From contig DYJD01000040.1 of the NCBI GenBank assembly GCA_020723325.1, positions 1 to 49,712 on the forward strand: a stretch of 49,712 nt of DNA. Direction: 5' to 3'. The notes below the pieces were generated by a model that saw nothing but the letters and a program-made list of their open reading frames with translations, searched no databases and had not been told where the DNA came from. How positions within the stretch are numbered: position 1 is the first letter of the stretch; every line of letters begins with the position of its first letter. This DNA is from Desulfosudis oleivorans (GTDB lineage Bacteria > Desulfobacterota > Desulfobacteria > Desulfobacterales > SURF-7). Positions 16,930 to 25,667 of this stretch are shown one piece after another. Position numbers and translations under genes: made by a program.

Positions 16930-17853
16930 ATGACGTCATCTTCCCAAAAAGTTATTTACGCAGCTTTGGCCGGGAATTTCCTGATCGCCATAACCAAAAT
17001 TTTTGCCGCCCTGATCTCCGGAAGTTCCGCCATGTTGTCCGAAGCGATCCATTCGGGTGCGGATACAGGCAATCAGATTCTGCTGCTATATGGCTTGAAG
17101 CGGTCAAAAATGCCGGCTGACGATCAATTTCCTTTCGGGCATGGCAAGGAGATTTACTTTTGGAGCTTTGTTGTCGCCATCGTACTCTTTGCCGGCGGTG
17201 CTGGATTTTCAATGTACAAGGGAATTGATCGACTCGTTGCACCAGTGCCGGTAAAAATTTCTTACGTCAATTACGGCGTTATCGGATTGGCTCTGATTTT
17301 CGAAGGAACCAGTTGGTATATAGCGCTGAAGGAATTCATCAAATTAAAAGGCGCGTGGGGCTATTTTGAGGCCATTCACCGAGGCAAAGATCCATCCATT
17401 TTTATCGTGCTGCTGGAGGATTCCGCCGCAATCATAGGCCTTGTTGTCGCCTTTGTGGGAATTTTTCTCAGCCATATGACCGGCAGCCCCGTCTATGACG
17501 GTGCTGCCGCCGTCATTATCGGGATGATACTGGCAGGAACCGCGATCTTCCTGGCATCCGAGACAAAAGGACTTTTGATTGGAGAGAGCGCCAATAGAGC
17601 GGTCATCCAAGGGATACGGGAAATTGTCTCTTCGTACAAAGACATCAAACAGGTCAATGAAGTATTGACCATGCACATGGGGCCTGACTTTATTCTCGTG
17701 AACATCAGCGTTGACTTTATAGACCCTATCCTGGCGACAGCGGTTGAGGTAACCGTGGCAGGCTTGGACAAGGCGATCAAACGGGCATACCCTAAGGTTC
17801 AACGCATCTTTATCGAGGTGGAGACATGGCAGACAAAGGAGGTATTCCCATGA
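16930..17853 (+). CDS. Cation diffusion facilitator (divalent metal exporter)
   Basis: This 307-residue inner-membrane protein has about six membrane helices and the CDF metal site SEAIHSGADTGNQ in helix 2, FPFGHGKEIYFWSF between helices 2 and 3, and LLEDSAAIIGLVVA in helix 5. A short cytoplasmic C-terminal domain (about 225-300) follows. CDF proteins export Zn, Fe, Mn or Co against protons; the ion cannot be told here. The stop overlaps the start of the oxidoreductase alpha gene (ATGA), so they are coupled. Confidence 0.88.
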   Translation: MTSSSQKVIYAALAGNFLIAITKIFAALISGSSAMLSEAIHSGADTGNQILLLYGLKRSKMPADDQFPFGHGKEIYFWSFVVAIVLFAGGAGFSMYKGIDRLVAPVPVKISYVNYGVIGLALIFEGTSWYIALKEFIKLKGAWGYFEAIHRGKDPSIFIVLLEDSAAIIGLVVAFVGIFLSHMTGSPVYDGAAAVIIGMILAGTAIFLASETKGLLIGESANRAVIQGIREIVSSYKDIKQVNEVLTMHMGPDFILVNISVDFIDPILATAVEVTVAGLDKAIKRAYPKVQRIFIEVETWQTKEVFP

Positions 17854-19559
17854 CAGTGGATATCAGTGTCTTGATTGGCGGTGAAGCCGGCCAGGGCATT
17901 CAGACCGTCGGCCTGCTCATGGCCCGCACCTGCCACAGAGCGGGTTTGTATGTGATCGTTGTCAATGATTTTGAATCTCGGATAAGGGGCGGCCACAGTT
18001 TTATCCAGCTACGCATCAGCGACGGCCCTGTCCATGCTCCGACCCAGGATCTTCACCTGATGGTGGCGCTGGATGAACGGACCTATCGGTTGCACCAATC
18101 CGATCTTCAAGAAGGGGGATTGGCGCTGATCCCTAAGGATGATGGGGATACCATGGTCCAGCACCATCAATGCAAAATAGTGGACTTTGCGGGGCTGGCC
18201 CAAAAGGCCGGCAATAAAATACTATCCAATACGGTGGCGGCAGGGACCTGCCTGGCCCTGATTGGAGCGCCGTTTGACCTTTTCGAAAACGTTCTGAAAA
18301 CGACATTCGAGCAGGTGGAAGAAAAACGCCTCGCGCAGAATGTTCAAGCGGCTCAATATGGATACGCTGCTGCTGAGGAACATACTTTCAGGTGGTCATG
18401 GCGCTGGGATAGGACATCGCCCAAAGGCCGTCTCATTGACGGGGCCCATGCGGTGGCATTGGGCGCCCTGGCGGGCGACTGTCGTTTCAGCGCCTTTTAT
18501 CCCATGAGCCCGGCCACCGGTATCATTCAGCGCCTGGTCGACATGGCGGCGGCCGTGCCACTCGTGGTAGAACAAGCCGAAGACGAGCTCGCCGCCGTGA
18601 ACATGGTCATTGGGGCTGCATTTGCCGGTGTGCGCGCCATGACAGCAACATCAGGCGGCGGCTTTTCGCTGATGACCGAAGGGCTGGGGCTGGCCGCCAT
18701 CACGGAAACGCCCATCGTGATTGTCAATGCTCAGCGCCCCGGGCCGGCCACGGGCCTGCCGACCCGCACGGCCCAGGCCGATCTTCAGTTCGTCATCCAT
18801 GCCTCTCAGGACGAATTCCCCCGCTTTGTGTTTGCACCGGGCACCCCGTTCGAAGCCTTTACGGTGACTGCACGTGCCTTTGAATTGTCCGACCGCTTTC
18901 AGGTCCCGGCGGTCATCCTGGTCGACCAGTTCCTGAATGATTCTATTTTTGTCGCTGAAGAGGCGTTTGAGGCGCCCGAAGCGGCGCGCCCGTTTACCAT
19001 AACAGACGGCGACCTCGATGATCCAACGCTTTACCGCCGCTACGCCCTGAACGACAGCGGTATCTCCCCGAGAGCGCTCCCGTGCAGGGGCCTCGCCCGG
19101 GTCAAGGTCTGCAGCGACGAGCACGATGAAGCGGGCCATATCACCGAAGATGCCGCGATCCGTGATGCAATGGCGGGAAAACGTCATGCCAAATACCAAG
19201 CGATGCGCGAGCAGATCCGCCCGCCGGAGGTCATTCACGCCGGCAGTGACATAGTATTGATCAGCTGGGGATCGATGCGCGGCGCAATGATAGAGGCCGT
19301 CAACCAATTGCGGGCCGACGGTATCAATTGCGGTGGTTTGCATATGATCGACCTATGGCCGTTCCCGGATGCCGCCATGGGTGAAATTCTGGAAAAGGCC
19401 GCGCAATTCTTCGTCGTGGAACAAAACAGGACCGCCCAGCTTGGGCAGCTGATCCGCCAACAAACCGGATACCGATATGCCGATGCCGTACTCAAGACCA
19501 ACGGCCGTCCCATGTGCGCCGGTGAAATTACCGAGGCCATCAAAACGAAATTAAAGTGA
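17850..19559 (+). CDS. 2-oxoacid:ferredoxin oxidoreductase, fused gamma-alpha subunit
   Basis: Residues about 1-190 form the gamma (catalytic CoA-side) domain (VLIGGEAGQGIQTVGLLMAR, SRIRGGHSFIQLRIS). Residues about 200-570 form the alpha domain (AGDCRFSAFYPMSPATGIIQ, AAFAGVRAMTATSGGGFSLM, PGPATGLPTRTAQADL). With the beta subunit that follows it oxidises a 2-oxoacid to its acyl-CoA and reduces ferredoxin. A frame is open from 17826, but AAAGGAGGTATTCCC before the ATG at 17850 fixes the start and gives a 4-bp overlap with the exporter gene. No separate ferredoxin-like delta subunit is encoded, as in two-subunit enzymes of the Sulfolobus type. Pyruvate or 2-oxoglutarate are both possible. Confidence 0.9.
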   Translation: MTVDISVLIGGEAGQGIQTVGLLMARTCHRAGLYVIVVNDFESRIRGGHSFIQLRISDGPVHAPTQDLHLMVALDERTYRLHQSDLQEGGLALIPKDDGDTMVQHHQCKIVDFAGLAQKAGNKILSNTVAAGTCLALIGAPFDLFENVLKTTFEQVEEKRLAQNVQAAQYGYAAAEEHTFRWSWRWDRTSPKGRLIDGAHAVALGALAGDCRFSAFYPMSPATGIIQRLVDMAAAVPLVVEQAEDELAAVNMVIGAAFAGVRAMTATSGGGFSLMTEGLGLAAITETPIVIVNAQRPGPATGLPTRTAQADLQFVIHASQDEFPRFVFAPGTPFEAFTVTARAFELSDRFQVPAVILVDQFLNDSIFVAEEAFEAPEAARPFTITDGDLDDPTLYRRYALNDSGISPRALPCRGLARVKVCSDEHDEAGHITEDAAIRDAMAGKRHAKYQAMREQIRPPEVIHAGSDIVLISWGSMRGAMIEAVNQLRADGINCGGLHMIDLWPFPDAAMGEILEKAAQFFVVEQNRTAQLGQLIRQQTGYRYADAVLKTNGRPMCAGEITEAIKTKLK

Positions 19560-19567
19560 GGACTGAC

Positions 19568-20425
19568 ATGGTGTCCATAAACGACTATCATTCTGATTAT
19601 CCCAATCACTGGTGTCCGGGATGTGGCAATTTCGGGATTCTTGAGGCCATGAAAGCGGCCCTGGCTGCTTTGGAGCTGCCGCCCGAAAAGATTCTCATCG
19701 TCTCCGGAATCGGGCAGGCCGCGAAAACACCCCATTTCTTGGAATGCAACTACTTTCATTCCCTCCATGGGCGGGCACTGCCCATCGCCACGGGCGCCAA
19801 AATAGCCAACCACCATATGACCGTTCTGGTGAATACCGGTGACGGCGATTGCTACGGTGAAGGCGGGAATCATTTCATGCATGCCATCCGCCGCAACATC
19901 GATGTGACGGTTCTGGCCCACAACAATAGGGTCTACGGCCTGACCAAGGGGCAGGCATCCCCCACCTCCATGGAAGGCATGCAGACAAAGATACAACCCG
20001 GGGGCGTCATCATGGGCGCATTCAACCCGCTGGCCGTGGCCTTGTCTCTCGGCGCCGGTTTTGTCGCCCGGGGATTTTCAAGCGATGGCGATCAGTTGCG
20101 TGACCTGATTCAAGCCGGTATCCGCCATCGCGGTTTTGCACTGATCGATATTATGCAGCCCTGCGTGTCTTTCAATCAAGTCAATACGCACAAATGGTAC
20201 AAGGACAGGATTGCGCCGATAGAAGAAAACCACGATGAAACCGACCGTATCAGCGCAGTCCGGCTATCCCTCGGGACCGATGATCGTATTCCGACGGGGA
20301 TCTACTATCGCAGAGAATCTCCCTCCTATACGGATCGGATCGACAAACTGAAGGACAAACCGTTGACGGATCACCGGTATCGCCCGGAACTCCTGAAGGC
20401 GCTGCTGACAGACGGATATCCGTAA
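19568..20425 (+). CDS. 2-oxoacid:ferredoxin oxidoreductase, beta subunit (TPP-binding)
   Basis: This protein of about 285 residues has the WCPGCGNFGILEAM opening and the thiamine-diphosphate motif GDGDCYGEGGNHFMHAIRRN followed by LAHNNRVYGLTKGQASPTS. The four Cys residues in WCPGC, FLECNYFH and MQPCVSF match the ligands of the single [4Fe-4S] cluster known in two-subunit enzymes. A GTG at 19556 is possible; the ATG at 19568 after GTGAGGACTGAC is preferred. The enzyme would complete glycolysis by turning pyruvate into acetyl-CoA and reduced ferredoxin if pyruvate is its substrate. Confidence 0.9.
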   Translation: MVSINDYHSDYPNHWCPGCGNFGILEAMKAALAALELPPEKILIVSGIGQAAKTPHFLECNYFHSLHGRALPIATGAKIANHHMTVLVNTGDGDCYGEGGNHFMHAIRRNIDVTVLAHNNRVYGLTKGQASPTSMEGMQTKIQPGGVIMGAFNPLAVALSLGAGFVARGFSSDGDQLRDLIQAGIRHRGFALIDIMQPCVSFNQVNTHKWYKDRIAPIEENHDETDRISAVRLSLGTDDRIPTGIYYRRESPSYTDRIDKLKDKPLTDHRYRPELLKALLTDGYP

Positions 20426-20548
20426 TCTGACCGCTACGGCACGCCGGTTGACCTCTCCAGCACCGGCGATAAAAACCGGAATACTCGAATTTGGATAAAA
20501 ATGACAGGGAGAAATACGTATCACGGGTCATGATAAAAAGAGGTCCTT

Positions 20549-21202
20549 ATGAAAATGGGAATCTGTAAGACGACAAGCCTGGCGTTGCTTCTGATCTGTG
20601 CATTTATGGCGATGATGCCCGGCTGTCGGTCCGATTCGAAAACTGTTGGGTCGGATGGGTCATCGGGTGCCGTTATCGTCGTCCCCCATGGGTACATGGC
20701 CCGCCTGGAGCTGGTACATGACGGCCGGATGGTCGGGTTCGGACCCTTCGTGGGCTATTATTTCCGGCCGCAGGACCCCGGGGATCTGAGCCGGCTGCGA
20801 TTCGTCTGCTTCAACGAAAATCGGTTCTACAGTTCGGATATGCCCAACGGTGCCAGGCTATACGAAGGGACGGCGGTGCGGACGACGCTGCCCCAGGCCG
20901 ATAGGGTCCTCCCGGCCCAGGACAGGATCAATCCGTTATTCTTTGGGGAAACGCCCGAGGCCTGGCGTGACACGCGGCCGGAGCCCCAGGACGAGTTCGT
21001 GCATTTTCACTCCTGTTACGACGCTGCGGGACCGGCACATACCGGATACTGGATTCGTCATGTGGCCGTCTCCGACTTCACCTATGACATGGGGGGGCTG
21101 GTCGGACGAGAGAGCCCACTGTACCATCGGGTCCACAAAGGTCCGGACCGGGACTTTGCCAGGATTGTCGAGTTCGACAGGGGGCCGGGAAAGGGCAATT
21201 AA
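20549..21202 (+). CDS. Lipoprotein of unknown function
   Basis: This 217-residue protein has a lipoprotein signal ending MAMMPGC. The mature part contains VVPHGYMARLELVHDGRMVG, GYYFRPQDPGDLSRL and a His-rich stretch, FVHFHSCYDAAGPAHTGYWIRH, which could bind a metal or haem. I recognise no family. It lies between the oxidoreductase and the sulfurtransferase genes and has its own ribosome site, AAAAGAGGTCCTT. A hairpin (CGCCGGT 20442-20448 with ACCGGCG 20462-20468) in the 123-bp gap upstream could lower read-through from the oxidoreductase genes. Linkage suggests an envelope sulfur or redox role; this is inference. Confidence 0.7.
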   Translation: MKMGICKTTSLALLLICAFMAMMPGCRSDSKTVGSDGSSGAVIVVPHGYMARLELVHDGRMVGFGPFVGYYFRPQDPGDLSRLRFVCFNENRFYSSDMPNGARLYEGTAVRTTLPQADRVLPAQDRINPLFFGETPEAWRDTRPEPQDEFVHFHSCYDAAGPAHTGYWIRHVAVSDFTYDMGGLVGRESPLYHRVHKGPDRDFARIVEFDRGPGKGN

Positions 21203-21276
21203 TTGAACGGTGTCCTTGCGGATCGATGCAAAGGCATTAAAGACGACAGACTAAATACGGAAAGGACGGAAAAGAG

Positions 21277-22386
21277 ATGAATATCGGTAAACAGATTCGC
21301 TATGGGGCAATTGCCACGATTTTGCTGCTTGGCGTTTACTGGTCGGCGGCCTCGGCAATCAACGACGGTGTCAGTGAAGATTATCCCAACACCGGTTTCC
21401 TGGCTACCGCCCAGTGGCTGAAATTACACCAAGCGGACGCCTCCCTGGTGATCGTGGACGTTCGAATGGACAAAGATATTGAGGGGAAGCTGATCACCGG
21501 CGCCGTCCGCATGCCCTGGCAGCAATTCCAGTACGACGATGCCGCCGGCAACGTGGGTGGGTTGTTCGTGGGCATCGTGCGTGCTCAGCAACTGCTGGGC
21601 GAACACGGCATTGCCCGGAACGACACGGTGGTTCTTTACGATTCGGTGAAACGGGACGGTGGTGCCACTAGTTCCTACATTTTCTGGGTTCTCGATCTGC
21701 TGGGTCACAAGAACAAGAAGGTGCTGGAGCGGGGTATCGACGGGTGGATCGATGCGGGCGGAACAATGGTGTCCGAACCGCGCATGCCCGAGGCTGTCCT
21801 GTATCAAGCCCCGTCTGAAGAGATCAACCTGCGCAAATGGGTCAAGGCCGAGTACCTGCTGCCGCGGCTCGGTGATCCCTATTATCAGATTCTGGATGTC
21901 CGGTCCCGGGCGGAATACATGGGCGAAAAACCCAATACCGCGCTGGACGGCACTGCGCTCAAGTTGGGGCATGTCCCGACCGCAACCAACAGCGACTACA
22001 CCCTCAACTGGACCTCCCCCGACATCAAGGCGATCAAGCCTTACGCGGCATTGCTGGAACGCTACAGAGGCCTCGACCCCGGCAGGGCCGTGATCCTCTA
22101 TTGCCATTCGGCCCGTCGGGGATCATTTGGCTATTTCGTCCTCAGGCTCATGGGCTTCGAAGACGTGATGCTCTATGAGTCCTCTTGGATGGAATGGGGC
22201 AATAAACGCTATTTCTTCCCGGTTGACACCGCGGAAAACGTCCTCACCGGGGATGTCCTGCCGAGAACGTCGTCCACACCCGCCGCCCTCGACCGACTGG
22301 GAAAGACAAACCGGAAAAGCGGCCTGGTCCCTAAACCCGGAGGCGACCGCAGCTCCAAAAGCGGGTACGTCTCCTGCGGAGGATAA
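21277..22386 (+). CDS. Exported tandem-rhodanese sulfurtransferase
   Basis: This 369-residue protein has an N-terminal signal or anchor (IATILLLGVYWSAASA) and two rhodanese domains. The first (about 45-165) has Asp where the active Cys should be (VVLYDSVKRDGGATSS), so it is structural. The second (about 185-310) carries the active-site loop CHSARRGS with Cys276. A C-terminal tail ends in SGYVSCGG, offering a second Cys. It moves sulfane sulfur between donors and thiophilic acceptors in the periplasm. The YeeE/YedE halves 4 bp downstream would import the sulfur compound it handles. Confidence 0.88.
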   Translation: MNIGKQIRYGAIATILLLGVYWSAASAINDGVSEDYPNTGFLATAQWLKLHQADASLVIVDVRMDKDIEGKLITGAVRMPWQQFQYDDAAGNVGGLFVGIVRAQQLLGEHGIARNDTVVLYDSVKRDGGATSSYIFWVLDLLGHKNKKVLERGIDGWIDAGGTMVSEPRMPEAVLYQAPSEEINLRKWVKAEYLLPRLGDPYYQILDVRSRAEYMGEKPNTALDGTALKLGHVPTATNSDYTLNWTSPDIKAIKPYAALLERYRGLDPGRAVILYCHSARRGSFGYFVLRLMGFEDVMLYESSWMEWGNKRYFFPVDTAENVLTGDVLPRTSSTPAALDRLGKTNRKSGLVPKPGGDRSSKSGYVSCGG

Positions 22387-22390
22387 GCCC

Positions 22391-22933
22391 ATGGAACATA
22401 CGAACAGAGAACTCATCCCCTATTGGAATTGGATCCCGGCCGCGTTTGCACTGGCGGGCATCATCGTCTTTATCTTTGCCACCTATGGGCCACCGGCCTC
22501 TTCCAGCGGATTCGTCAGCGTCCTCAAAGGCTTTTTCGAATGGGTGGCACCGGATTACGTGGCGGCCAAGGTCCACTATAAGGCTATTCCCGGACCCGGC
22601 GCATGGCTTTTCGCCTTTGTACTGGGCATGGCCATCGGCGGCTTTGTCGCCGGACGGACATCTAAAAAAATTCCGGTGCGCGATATGCCGCCCATCTGGA
22701 AGAAGCGCTTTGGCGACAGCCGGGCCAAACGATATGCGGCCACTTTTTTCGGCGGATTCCTGATTCTTTTCGGATCGCGGCTGGCAGGCGGCTGCACCCT
22801 GGGGTTGTTCATATCCGGATCAACGCAACTGGCCGTCAGCGGTCTTTATTTCGGCGTCGTCATTTTTGCAGTGGCCATGCTCACCGCCCGGCTGATCTTC
22901 GGGGAAATAGCGCAAGAGGAGGATATCCAATGA
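22391..22933 (+). CDS. YeeE/YedE sulfur-transport protein, first half
   Basis: This 180-residue membrane protein has helices at about 14-32, 66-84, 115-130 and 145-165, and the family's Cys motif SRLAGGCTLGLFISG. A reading frame open from 22175 overlaps the rhodanese gene, but MEHTNRELIPYWNW at 22391 is the real start. YeeE/YedE (TsuA-type) channels carry thiosulfate or related sulfur species through paired Cys motifs. Here the channel is split in two genes, like PmpA/PmpB pairs. Confidence 0.88.
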   Translation: MEHTNRELIPYWNWIPAAFALAGIIVFIFATYGPPASSSGFVSVLKGFFEWVAPDYVAAKVHYKAIPGPGAWLFAFVLGMAIGGFVAGRTSKKIPVRDMPPIWKKRFGDSRAKRYAATFFGGFLILFGSRLAGGCTLGLFISGSTQLAVSGLYFGVVIFAVAMLTARLIFGEIAQEEDIQ

Positions 22934-23532
22934 CACAAATTTGGCTGGGACTTTTTTCGGGCATCGCCTTCGGATTCGTCATCCAGCGCATTGGCGCTAC
23001 TGATGCCCATCGAATGGCCCGATCGCATTTGATGCTGGACGCGGACATCTCCCGGTTCATGGTTCTGACGGTGGCCTTGTCCGCCGTGGGGCTTTTCGGG
23101 CTCCAGGCGGTCGGCGTGGGGCGCACCCTGCCCCTACCCACCAGCATCGTGGCCACGGGGCTGGCCGCAGTGATTTTCGGTATAGGGTGGGGGCTGACCG
23201 GGTACTGTCCCGGCACCACCTGGGCGGCTGCCGGTGAGGGGCGCATGGATGCGGTCTTCGCCCTACTGGGCGGACTGGCCGGCACGACCCTTTTCGCCCA
23301 GTTGCACGAGACGCTGGTCCCCATTTTATACGATCCCACCAATGTGGGGCAGATCACCCTGACGGATCTGTTCCGCAATCATGCCGCAGCCGTTGTGGTG
23401 TTGGCCGTCGGTTTCGGCTTTTGTACATGGGGCATCGGAAAACTGTGGGGATCGGGCGAACGGATCTTTGCTTTCGAAGGGGAACCCGATTCGGAAACAT
23501 CACCGGGCAACGCCGAAAAAACGGCTGAGTAA
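22930..23532 (+). CDS. YeeE/YedE sulfur-transport protein, second half
   Basis: This 200-residue membrane protein has the second Cys motif, GLTGYCPGTTWAAAGEGR, and about five helices. It overlaps the first half by 4 bp (ATGA). Both Cys motifs are intact, so a working channel is expected. It is the last intact gene of operon B; the gene remnants that follow start 9 bp after its stop. The hydrophilic tail (SGERIFAFEGEPDSETSPGN) is cytoplasmic by inference. Confidence 0.88.
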   Translation: MTQIWLGLFSGIAFGFVIQRIGATDAHRMARSHLMLDADISRFMVLTVALSAVGLFGLQAVGVGRTLPLPTSIVATGLAAVIFGIGWGLTGYCPGTTWAAAGEGRMDAVFALLGGLAGTTLFAQLHETLVPILYDPTNVGQITLTDLFRNHAAAVVVLAVGFGFCTWGIGKLWGSGERIFAFEGEPDSETSPGNAEKTAE

Positions 23533-23540
23533 AGGAATTA

Positions 23541-23912
23541 TTGGATTCGGGCCAGTGCAAAGATGCTTATTCGACGGTTCAAATCGCCACTGCGCTTGCA
23601 AACGCTTTTAATGTTGGAATCAATGAATTGCCACTGTCGCTGATCATATCCTGGTATGAGCAGAAAGCGGTTTGCGTGCTGCTGGCACTGCTGCACCTCG
23701 GTATCAAAGGGCTCCGGCTGGGCCCGTCCCTGCGGGCCTTTTTAACGCCCAATGTGCTGAATACGTTGGTGATGAACTTCGATATTAAACCGATTTCAAT
23801 AGTGGAGGAGGATTTAAAGGTCATTCTGGGAAAGCAAATGGACAATAGCGAAACAAACCAAATTGGAAAGGAAAAAGCAAATGGCGCAAAAACTACAAGT
23901 CTACAAATGTGA
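23541..23912 (+). pseudogene. hcp: 3' remnant of hybrid-cluster protein (hydroxylamine reductase)
   Basis: The frame reads DSGQCKDAYSTVQIATALAN, INELPLSLIISWYEQKAVCV, LGIKGLRLGPSLRAFLTPNV and EEDLKVILG, the last 110 or so residues of Hcp. It retains the GQC cysteine that binds the hybrid cluster. The first 430 or so residues are gone, and the junction is within 10 bp of the yeeE stop. It ends with an irregular extension (DNSETNQIGKEKANG). Hcp removes nitric oxide or hydroxylamine in anaerobes. Without the N-terminal domains this piece cannot be active. Confidence 0.85.
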
Positions 23913-23980
23913 AGTATGTGGAAGCATCTCGGATATCGGTTCGTGAAAATTGCAATCTGCATGGACGATGGAAAGCATAG
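23881..23980 (+). pseudogene. dfx: Desulfoferrodoxin (superoxide reductase) with a large internal deletion
   Basis: Behind the ribosome site GGAAAGGAAAAAGCAA an ATG at 23881 opens MAQKLQVYKCEVCGSISDIG, the start of a desulforedoxin domain with the first CxxC. The sequence then jumps, out of frame, to RENCNLHGRWKA-stop (23942-23980), which matches the C-terminal iron-ligand segment (...CN.HG.WKA) of superoxide reductase. About 95-100 middle residues are missing. In the original order dfx directly followed hcp, a common oxidative/nitrosative stress pair in sulfate reducers. I see nothing else I can assign before the operator at 24077. Confidence 0.75.
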
Positions 23981-24076
23981 ACCGATACGAAACCTTCAAA
24001 GGAGAAATCTACTACGACTTTTTGTTTGGCGGAAAAATCGTGCTGAGCCGTGCGCGATCTACCCCCCCAAAAGCAA

Positions 24077-24107
24077 GGTCATATATTACCAATGGTCATA
24101 TATGACC
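24077..24107 (+). promoter_or_regulatory. Tandem-palindrome operator (site C)
   Basis: GGTCATATATTACC (24077-24090), AAT, then the perfect palindrome GGTCATATATGACC (24094-24107). The pair has the same 14-3-14 geometry as sites A, B and D. It starts about 100 bp after the dfx relic and lies 87 bp upstream of the operon C promoter. Confidence 0.8.
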
Positions 24108-24194
24108 TTGCTTTTTCTCCGTGCTTCTCTCCGACATCCAGGGTTTACATAATAAATGTGATAAATACCAATCCGTTAACAGTTGCCCACTATC

Positions 24195-24210
24195 TGGCAC
24201 GAACCTTGAT
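24195..24210 (+). promoter_or_regulatory. Sigma-54 promoter for operon C
   Basis: TGGCAC (24195-24200), GAACC, TTGAT (24206-24210): exact -24 consensus, with GA in place of GC at -12. The predicted start is near 24221, giving a leader of about 127 bp. The leader (24221-24347) contains no other feature that I can support. Confidence 0.75.
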
Positions 24211-24347
24211 TGTCTTGAGTATAGTGATCAGGGCGGTTTTAATTCAGGAGCACCGTCGCGCCAGCCGATGGTCACTCGCATCGTGCGGGAACCCAAAAGT
24301 AAGTTCCAGGCGACGGGGTCATGTTAAGAAAGAGAGAGGAAAAAATC

Positions 24348-24548
24348 ATGAAGATCACTCAATCCGGATTGGAATTAAGAGATTTGATGGAAAAAGCGAT
24401 TAAAGACTGCTTCATCACCAACAGCGTGTATGAGGAAATAATGAAAATGGCGAACAAAGACGGCGTGGTTGATGAGCATGAGCAGCGATTGCTCAGCCAG
24501 CTCCAGGGTTTGTTGGAAAACGGCTCCTTGAAGAAAATTAAGGGATAA
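24348..24548 (+). CDS. Small acidic protein with a TerB/EF-hand-like motif
   Basis: This 66-residue protein begins MKITQSGLELRDLMEKAIKD after AGAGAGGAAAAAATC; a frame open from 24321 gives an alternative longer start. The middle reads MANKDGVVDEHEQRLLSQLQ, an EF-hand-like loop followed by a helix, as in TerB/DUF533-type stress proteins. It is the first gene of operon C. The 120-bp gap to the next gene shows no second promoter. Family assignment is tentative. Confidence 0.65.
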   Translation: MKITQSGLELRDLMEKAIKDCFITNSVYEEIMKMANKDGVVDEHEQRLLSQLQGLLENGSLKKIKG

Positions 24549-24668
24549 CGGTGACTTTCCAAAAAAGAAGATAAAATGAATCTCATGCCGATATTTAGGG
24601 CCACCATATTTCCAATGGCAAGGAACCAAATATCCACCTGGCCCGAAGAATGATGGAAGGCGTCAAAG

Positions 24669-25595
24669 ATGATTTATACCGTCACCCTAAATCCTGCTCT
24701 GGACCGTTTCATTATCGTTGAGCAGTTACTGACAGAAGACACCACCCGCATATTATCTGAAACGCCTTATGCCGCCGGCAAAGGCATTGATGTTTCCAGG
24801 GTGATTCGGGAATTAGGTGGACAGAGTGTCGCCCTCGGCCTAGTCGGCGGTTACGACGGCTTGCAACTGGAAGGATTGCTGATCAATGCGGGTGTGCCGG
24901 CCGATTTTACCCGGATTGCAGGTGAAACAAGAACCAATATCATTCTTCATGAACAAACGGAAGGCCGACAGTATGTTATCAGCGCCACCGGTCCGGAAGT
25001 GAACGCAACCGAAATCGGCTCGTTTTATCAGAATTTTAAAAAAATTCAGGATATGAATTACTTGATCCTGAGCGGCAGCCTCCCGCGTGGCGTTACACCG
25101 AATCTGTATGGTCAACTGATCCTTACCGGGAAAAAAAAGAACGCTTTCATCGTTCTCGATACAGATGGAAAATCCCTGAGCGAATCCATCGAATATCAAC
25201 CAACATGCATTAAACCAAATACATATGAACTTTCCCGGCTGGCGGAAAGGGAGCTGCAAACCGAATCGGAAATTCTAGGCTTTTGTGAGAAACTCCACCA
25301 GAAAGGAATTCCATACATTATTGTTTCCAGAGGGAAAGAGGGGCTGCTGCTATCTTCGGTTAAACAAAGAATAAAGGCGGTTGCTCCACCAGTTGCGGTG
25401 GACAGTACCGTAGGCGCCGGAGATTCGGTGGTGGGGGGATTCGTACTGGCTCATTCACAGGGCAAAGATCTTGAGGACTGCGTTCGGCTCTCGTGCGCCG
25501 CGGGAACCGCAACCGCCCAAACACCCGGAACGGAGCTTTGCCATCGTTCAGATGTGGAAGCGATTCTGCCCCGGGTTCAAATATCGAATTTGTAA
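24669..25595 (+). CDS. PfkB-family sugar-phosphate kinase (1-phosphofructokinase/Pfk-2 type)
   Basis: This 308-residue ribokinase-fold kinase has the FruK/LacC/PfkB opening MIYTVTLNPALDRFI, substrate motif YAAGKGIDVSRVIRELGG, SGSLPRGV and the anion-hole/catalytic DSTVGAGDSVVGGF with Asp at about 252. Such enzymes phosphorylate fructose 1-phosphate, fructose 6-phosphate or tagatose 6-phosphate. No PTS permease is nearby, which favours fructose 6-phosphate. Together with pyruvate kinase immediately downstream it would drive glycolysis from glucose 1-phosphate released by operon B. Substrate choice is inference. Confidence 0.88.
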   Translation: MIYTVTLNPALDRFIIVEQLLTEDTTRILSETPYAAGKGIDVSRVIRELGGQSVALGLVGGYDGLQLEGLLINAGVPADFTRIAGETRTNIILHEQTEGRQYVISATGPEVNATEIGSFYQNFKKIQDMNYLILSGSLPRGVTPNLYGQLILTGKKKNAFIVLDTDGKSLSESIEYQPTCIKPNTYELSRLAERELQTESEILGFCEKLHQKGIPYIIVSRGKEGLLLSSVKQRIKAVAPPVAVDSTVGAGDSVVGGFVLAHSQGKDLEDCVRLSCAAGTATAQTPGTELCHRSDVEAILPRVQISNL

Positions 25596-25667
25596 ACGCC
25601 GGATTCAACTTTAGACGATTGTCGGATGGCAGTCCCTACTGACTGTTTAACAATCGGGAGAACGATT

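Noticed and set aside
20442-20468. Hairpin after the oxidoreductase beta gene as a terminator of operon B
   Set aside because: The 7-bp stem has a 13-base loop and is followed by A residues, not T; genes continue on the same strand, so at most it lowers read-through.
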